The position numbers and the translations under genes were made by a program. Under the pieces are notes generated by a model, which worked only from the letters and a program-made list of their open reading frames with translations, ran no database searches and was not told the DNA's origin. A stretch of 25,467 nucleotides of DNA from a virus: the IMG/VR virus record IMGVR_UViG_3300005534_000261, positions 1 to 25,467 of that record; one strand, written 5' to 3'. This document shows positions 21,195 through 25,467 of the stretch, one piece after another. The first letter of the stretch is position 1; every line of letters begins with the position of its first letter.

Positions 21195-22607
21195 CTATTT
21201 CTTTCTTTTCTTATCGAGGGCCCTTTCCAACACCCATTTTCCCCACACCTCCTGGCAGGGACAATCTTTATTAAGACATATACCAGGAACTAAATGAGAT
21301 CTCTCATATTCTTGAATGGTTAGGATGTTCAAATCTACTTCGGGCCCATACACCTTCATTTTAGAAAGAGCTTCTTCCCAATCTTGCAAATCTTTTTGTG
21401 ACCAGGGAGGGAGGTGATTTTTTGATTGCAAAAGCGACTCCACCTTGCAAGGGGGGATAGAGGGCACGTTTGCATCCCCCTCACTAGGGGGAAAGACAAA
21501 AGGGAGCGCCAGCTCAAACTCCACCTTGGCAGACTCAATTCCCGACTGTACCCAATCTCTTAGAGAGTACCCACCTTCTCTTTTTGCCCAATCAAAATAT
21601 TTCCCTCTCAAAATGTCATTTGGATCTTTCGCAACGAGCGGACTCCAGCGCATGCACTTCTTGAGATTTTTCAGCCAATATTCTGCACCAGTATCGCCTG
21701 ACTCATCCTCATCAAACGATTGGAGGACATGGGAAGCTAGTCCTAGTTCTGCTATCCATCGATTGAGCCGGCCTCTTGTTGTACTCCCTGTTGCGACACA
21801 AGCTACCAAGTTCCCACACTCCTGCTCAACCGACATCGCGCATATTTCTCCTTCCACAATCATGGCCGGCGTATCATATTGGACCTCACCAACATTGAAC
21901 AAACCTTCCCCTGACCCAAGAACTTGACCATACTCATTCTTGTCAATGCGCTTTAATCCTAACCTCCAAAGTGTAGATCCATCCATCCAAGGGATGAGAA
22001 TACCGTTAGGTATTCTAACTTTATCCTTGGTTTCTTTCGCCGGATCAAGTCCCCATTGCTCCAGCTCAGCTTCATAAAAACGTCCGTTGGATTGGAGAGG
22101 GATATAACCAAGCTTCTTTTTCTTGATAATATCATCACCTAGCCCCCTACCGTGCAGATAATCTAGCATCACGCGGCCTTCTGACGTGTGCCACAGCGCA
22201 TGTACAGCACGCTCTACAAGTAGCATGCCTGTCTCTATCCATTTAGCATTTGGAGGTTGTTCATTGCCAACGTGAGCGGATTGAAAGGGAATGGAAGGTA
22301 CAAAGTCAGCATTGGCTTCAATCTGGAGTATCTCGCAAGCTTCAGAGTGTGACATGTGCATAAAGTCCTTTAAAAAATCGATGCAATCGCCATGGCGTCC
22401 GCATCCTGACGAGCGGATAGCGTGTGAATAGTCCCCAAGCTCAGGACGCATGATAAAGCTATCTCTTGAGCCAGGACACCAGGGACAATTGGAGTGATAC
22501 TCCTGTACACCGTTGGAGGTAGACGGACGTCCTTTGTTGGCATATTGGATAGAGGCATACCGCTCGATGAGCGACTTGATATCGTAAGTTGGACTAAGCG
22601 TGGGCAT
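21195..22607 (-). CDS. Phage DNA primase with CHC2-like zinc finger and Toprim domain
   Basis: A 470-residue protein; ATG 22607 follows GAAAGGACATC. Zinc site near the N-terminus: CPWC (41, 44) and CGRHGDC (69-75). Toprim signatures follow: MIVEGE (about 250) and the DxD-type FDEDESGD (about 300). This is a DnaG/phage-type primase that would make primers for the helicases encoded nearby. No helicase domain is fused. Residues ~380-405 form a Pro/Ser-rich linker built by two adjacent 18-bp palindromes (PPSEGDANVPSIPPCKVES). The C-terminus adds a Cys cluster (CLNKDCPC) of unknown role. Confidence 0.8.
   Translation of the reverse strand: MPTLSPTYDIKSLIERYASIQYANKGRPSTSNGVQEYHSNCPWCPGSRDSFIMRPELGDYSHAIRSSGCGRHGDCIDFLKDFMHMSHSEACEILQIEANADFVPSIPFQSAHVGNEQPPNAKWIETGMLLVERAVHALWHTSEGRVMLDYLHGRGLGDDIIKKKKLGYIPLQSNGRFYEAELEQWGLDPAKETKDKVRIPNGILIPWMDGSTLWRLGLKRIDKNEYGQVLGSGEGLFNVGEVQYDTPAMIVEGEICAMSVEQECGNLVACVATGSTTRGRLNRWIAELGLASHVLQSFDEDESGDTGAEYWLKNLKKCMRWSPLVAKDPNDILRGKYFDWAKREGGYSLRDWVQSGIESAKVEFELALPFVFPPSEGDANVPSIPPCKVESLLQSKNHLPPWSQKDLQDWEEALSKMKVYGPEVDLNILTIQEYERSHLVPGICLNKDCPCQEVWGKWVLERALDKKRKK
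21439..21456 (+). repeat. Dispersed palindromic repeat, copy 7
   Basis: TCCACCTTGCAAGGGGGG (17 of 18 match). On the coding (minus) strand it is in frame, encoding PPCKVES in the primase linker. Confidence 0.85.
21475..21492. repeat. Second 18-bp palindrome with a different core
   Basis: TCCCCCT-CACT-AGGGGGA, same length and similar ends to the dispersed repeat but a different centre. It lies 18 bp from copy 7 in the primase linker. Confidence 0.65.
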
Positions 22608-22625
22608 GATGTTAAGATGTCCTTT

Positions 22626-22922
22626 CTAAAGCAACTCTAATTGCCTTGGTCTTTTTGACTCTGCAATTTCAGCTTTTAATTCTTTATAAAGCTGTTTCAA
22701 AGAAAAGATCTCGAAATAGGGCACGCCTTGTACTTTCGTGACAGCTACTTTATCATTTGGGATTGCCCTTGGCTTATCTCTCCAGATAACAGTTCCGCAA
22801 ATTTAGGCAGAATATTCTGTCCTCTCGCATTTTTCATGGCTTTGCAAAAGAGACTCCAGAGAGTCGCCTCTCTTAACATATAGCCGGAGGAAGTCCTTAG
22901 CCGCGTTACGTACAACTGACAT
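22626..22922 (-). pseudogene. Small gene interrupted by an in-frame TAA
   Basis: Reading from ATG 22922, two bases after the methyltransferase stop and behind GAGGCGG, one frame encodes MSVVRNAAKDFLRLYVKRGD and so on for 39 residues to a TAA at 22803-22805. The same frame then stays open for 58 more residues (…NDKVAVTKVQGVPYFEIFSL… LELL) to a TAG at 22626 that overlaps the primase ribosome binding site (TAGAAAGGA), as for intact genes here. Both halves look like real protein, so a single 98-codon gene with a nonsense change is the simplest reading. An alternative 44-residue ORF in another frame (22745-22879, MLREATLW) also exists. Function unknown. Confidence 0.5.
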
Positions 22923-22924
22923 TG

Positions 22925-23887
22925 CTACACCGCCTCTGCTACTTCATCATCAAACATCGTCATCTGACTGCGCTTATCTAGCACATTTTTGAAGTTTTTA
23001 CGAGCTACCTCAATATACGCTCGTTTTAGTTCAATTCCCACGAACTTTCTCCCCAATCGTAAAGCTTCATGTCCTTCACTGCCAATTCCTGCAAATGGAG
23101 AAAAGACGGTATCTCCTGGATTCGTCCATAGCTCTAACGCTCGTTTTATGACATCAAGCTGCAATGGGCAAATGTGTTTTTCGTCTTGCGATTCTCTTGC
23201 TTGCTGAATGTTCAACACGTTGGTTTGCTTGATATCAAACCAAACGGGGCTAGCGTAATTTTGCCATTTCCTAGGCCATGGCCTTTTGTGTTGAGCGTCG
23301 GGAGGTGCCATTCCAAAATCTTCTTCATTTGTTTCATCATGGCTTACTGGCTCCATTTTTGCCTCTTCCTCTTCGTTCTTAGGCCATCTACGAAAGATTA
23401 CAAGATAATCAGGAAGCCCCATTCGAGAAACCGAAGAATCAATCATGAGCTGTTTGTGAAGCAATCCGTGCGCTTCTGTTCTCTGCTGCTCGATGACTGG
23501 ATCTTTCCAGATGCACACCTCGCTATGATACGCCCACCCAGCCTCAACAAAATGACGGATGATTTCCCCTCTGAAATCTCGCAACCCTGCCTCTCCATCT
23601 CTCCCCTTGTAATTCACAAGCTGTTTACAATGGACAGCGCACAAGCGACCAGGAATTGTAATCCTGAAAAGCTCTCGAATTAAGAAGTCAAAATGCTGAA
23701 AGAATTCCGCGTCGCTTTTGCAGTTACCTGCATCACGGTCACTGTCTGAGTAGATGTACAAATTGGCGAACGGAGGACTAAAGATGCTAAAGTGAATAGA
23801 GGCATCAAGTAAAGCCCTTGCGATTTCAACACAATCCCCATGGTATAAAGCGTAATTCTCAGTGATAAATTGATCTAAAACGTTCAT
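22925..23887 (-). CDS. Beta-class DNA methyltransferase (N4-cytosine or N6-adenine)
   Basis: A 320-residue protein overlapping the helicase stop by ATGA, with GGAGGTATCGC before the ATG. The catalytic motif FSPPF (36-40) near the N-terminus and the AdoMet site SPFAGIGSEGHEALRLGRKF near residue 265 give the beta-class order (IV before I). SPP-F/Y is typical of N4-cytosine enzymes, but N6-adenine cannot be excluded. No restriction enzyme is adjacent, so it is probably a solitary phage methyltransferase that protects phage DNA or marks it during replication. Confidence 0.8.
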   Translation of the reverse strand: MNVLDQFITENYALYHGDCVEIARALLDASIHFSIFSPPFANLYIYSDSDRDAGNCKSDAEFFQHFDFLIRELFRITIPGRLCAVHCKQLVNYKGRDGEAGLRDFRGEIIRHFVEAGWAYHSEVCIWKDPVIEQQRTEAHGLLHKQLMIDSSVSRMGLPDYLVIFRRWPKNEEEEAKMEPVSHDETNEEDFGMAPPDAQHKRPWPRKWQNYASPVWFDIKQTNVLNIQQARESQDEKHICPLQLDVIKRALELWTNPGDTVFSPFAGIGSEGHEALRLGRKFVGIELKRAYIEVARKNFKNVLDKRSQMTMFDDEVAEAV

Positions 23888-25287
23888 GCGATACCTCCAA
23901 TATCTCTTCCGGTATAACTACACAACCAATCGGGTAGCTTCATCGGGACCTGTGGATTGTAGGCTGTAAGTGTCAAATCCTCCTGCAAAGAGAGAGAATT
24001 GACATTCATCGCGCTCGCTAGCTCTAGATGCGCTTGCATTTTGCGCTCCAGGCTAGAAACAAGAGGACCTTCAGTGTCGGCAGCTATGATGTAGACATTC
24101 ACTGGCATTGTTTGCCCAAATCGATACGAGCGCCGGATAGCTTGGTAAACATCTTCAAACGAATAACTAAGACCAACAAACGCTACATTGTGGCAGTGTT
24201 GCCAATTGAGCCCATAACCCGCGATTCCAGCTTTTGTGATCAGTACGCGGGTTTTCCCTTGGGTAAAATCGGTAAGTTTGCGCTCTTTCACCGCAATGGA
24301 TTCTGAACCACGTACTTCTACCGCGTCGGGAATGCGCTTGGTCAGCTCATCTGCTTCATAGTTTGTGTTACACCAAATAACCCAAGTTTCATCTGAATTA
24401 TTCACGAGGTCTGCTACCGATTGCGCTCGATCTGCAGATGTGATCCTCATCTCTTTGTGAAGAGATGTAGCTGACATAGTAGGGAGTCTGAAGAGTTGAC
24501 CTTCCGGTACGTCTTGAGTGATGTCAGTTTTTACATACCTGTAGATTATCTGAAGTTCAGGCAGGACAAAACCATCATCGCTAAATCCAAGATCGGAGGG
24601 ACGCCGGATGGATACCGCCCAGCTGGCTACCCACTCCCAAAAATCTTTAGATGCATGGCCCTTGAGCCTGTATTTTCCGTTGCTCATGGTATCATTGATG
24701 AACCACCGCATGAGCATCTCAGAGGACGGCATGATGCCTAGAAATTCGGAATGGTTCCCTAACTCCATATGGTCGTTGGGAGCAGGAGTAGCAGTACAGG
24801 CTAACCTGTAAGGAGTACTGGAGAAAGAGTCTACTAGGGCACGTTTGGTTTTGCCCATATAGGATTTGAGGATAGAAGATTCATCAGGTATCACGCCCAC
24901 AAAATGACTAGGATCAAAATGTTGCAACATCTCGTAATTTGAGATGTTTATGCCTGACTTCACATCAGCCTGTGATCGACATGGATGCACTTGGATACCA
25001 AGCTTTCGCCCTTCAGATATCGTCTGATGCACTACCCCCAAAGGAGCAAGAATTAAGATATCACCATTTGTGTACTTGTGAACAAGACGCCCATACTCTA
25101 ATTGCATGAAACTCTTGCCCATTCCACAGTCTGCAAAAAGAGCACATCGTCCTTTTTTAAGCGCCCATTGCACAATAACTTTCTGCCAGTCGAAAAGCAT
25201 AGGATGGATATCTTCCAAGCTCACTTCCAAGCCGCTCGTTTGGGCGACGGTTCGCTTACTGGCAAGGAATGTTTGATAATCTAACAT
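23884..25287 (-). CDS. SNF2-like SF2 helicase/ATPase
   Basis: A 467-residue protein; ATG 25287 follows AGAGGTGTG, one base after the preceding stop. Motifs: Walker A ADCGMGKS (52-59), LAPLGVV, a DEAH-box variant DESS (135-138), TATPAPND (165-172), WVIWCNTNYEADEL, ITKAGIAGYGLNWQ and the SNF2-type VI motif QAIRRSYRFGQ. It lacks the extra domains of chromatin-type SNF2 proteins. Phages often pair this helicase with a DNA methyltransferase, as here (ATGA overlap), which suggests they work on the same DNA during replication or modification. Confidence 0.8.
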   Translation of the reverse strand: MLDYQTFLASKRTVAQTSGLEVSLEDIHPMLFDWQKVIVQWALKKGRCALFADCGMGKSFMQLEYGRLVHKYTNGDILILAPLGVVHQTISEGRKLGIQVHPCRSQADVKSGINISNYEMLQHFDPSHFVGVIPDESSILKSYMGKTKRALVDSFSSTPYRLACTATPAPNDHMELGNHSEFLGIMPSSEMLMRWFINDTMSNGKYRLKGHASKDFWEWVASWAVSIRRPSDLGFSDDGFVLPELQIIYRYVKTDITQDVPEGQLFRLPTMSATSLHKEMRITSADRAQSVADLVNNSDETWVIWCNTNYEADELTKRIPDAVEVRGSESIAVKERKLTDFTQGKTRVLITKAGIAGYGLNWQHCHNVAFVGLSYSFEDVYQAIRRSYRFGQTMPVNVYIIAADTEGPLVSSLERKMQAHLELASAMNVNSLSLQEDLTLTAYNPQVPMKLPDWLCSYTGRDIGGIA

Positions 25288-25288
25288 G

Positions 25289-25467
25289 TCACACCTCTGT
25301 AATATCTATTCCATACAAAGCTTTTACAAGCTTACGCTTTAAATTGTACACAGGCGTTTTCATGCCCTTTACATCTTCAATCACACTATTTCCCGTTGAC
25401 ACATCTTTATAGCGGAAATCACCTTTGTAGAAACCGATCTTCTGATTATTTACAACCAAATCAAAAC
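25289..25467 (-). CDS. DUF1064 family nuclease-like protein (C-terminal part)
   Basis: The last 59 codons of a gene running off the right edge. The residues FDLVVNNQKIGFYKGDFRY, the VIEDVKGMKTPVYNLKRKL block and the end YGIDITEV match the DUF1064 pattern (…DFVY…VVEDVKG-K-T…KLKKKL…YGI…EV). This family is related to PD-(D/E)XK nucleases and Holliday-junction resolvases; the E-D-V-K here would be part of the active site. The stop lies one base before the helicase ATG. Confidence 0.75.
   Translation of the reverse strand, partial: FDLVVNNQKIGFYKGDFRYKDVSTGNSVIEDVKGMKTPVYNLKRKLVKALYGIDITEV

Noticed and set aside
21445-21927. 160-codon open frame on the plus strand under the primase
   Set aside because: Antisense to a gene with clear zinc and Toprim motifs; composition is that of a shadow frame.
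23174-23683. 169-codon plus-strand frame under the methyltransferase
   Set aside because: Antisense to a gene with clear catalytic motifs; no start signal.

Overview
This window looks like part of a tailed double-stranded DNA phage genome or prophage. The supporting features are a baseplate/tail-fibre block, a lysis block and a replication/recombination block, packed tightly with ATGA, GTGA and stop/start overlaps and intrinsic terminators. No capsid, terminase, integrase, rRNA or tRNA gene is visible. The host is probably a monoderm with strong Shine-Dalgarno use: most starts follow GAAAGGA or AAGGAG, and the lysis genes (GH25 muramidase, LL-H-type holins) are of Gram-positive type. A domain in the lysin like those common in Chloroflexota makes either Bacillota or Ktedonobacteria-like Chloroflexota possible. 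The host assignment is inference.

Layout. Positions 2-7316 (+) hold tail-tip/baseplate and fibre genes: a large DUF2341/LamG-containing tail protein whose 5' end lies outside the window, two further virion proteins, a 720-residue protein built of about 25 copies of an 18-19-residue repeat, and a BppU-like baseplate protein. Positions 7379-11647 (+) hold lysis and host-interaction genes: a GH25 endolysin, a run of small membrane proteins including two paralogous LL-H holins and a DUF1003 protein, and a papain-like (C1) cysteine peptidase. Positions 11625-13202 (-) hold three small genes that look separately regulated; two of them have their own promoter and terminator. Positions 13282-17329 (-) are an early operon: a single-strand DNA-binding protein, a small HTH protein, a Cas4/RecB-like Fe-S nuclease and several unknowns. 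It is driven by a consensus promoter with a structured leader. Positions 17578-20237 (+) are a divergent early operon: an HTH regulator, an endonuclease VII-type HNH protein fused to a helicase N-terminal stub, and a complete SF2 helicase. Positions 20376-20621 (+) are a single small gene under a promoter covered by two inverted repeats. Positions 20665-25467 (-) hold a wHTH-like protein, a CHC2/Toprim primase, an interrupted small gene, a DNA methyltransferase, an SNF2-like helicase and the end of a DUF1064 gene.

Regulation. The two divergent early operons share an intergenic region (17330-17577) with two near-consensus promoters and four AGTATTG motifs whose spacings are multiples of 10 bp. 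The same motif, within a 14-bp identical block, recurs upstream of the wHTH-like gene at 21076, suggesting one regulator for all three units.

The most unusual feature is a dispersed 18-bp palindromic repeat (consensus TCCACCTTGCAAGGGGGA). It is found at least seven times in unrelated genes, always in frame, in likely linkers, or supplying a ribosome binding site. A differently cored 18-bp palindrome with similar ends sits 18 bp from one copy.
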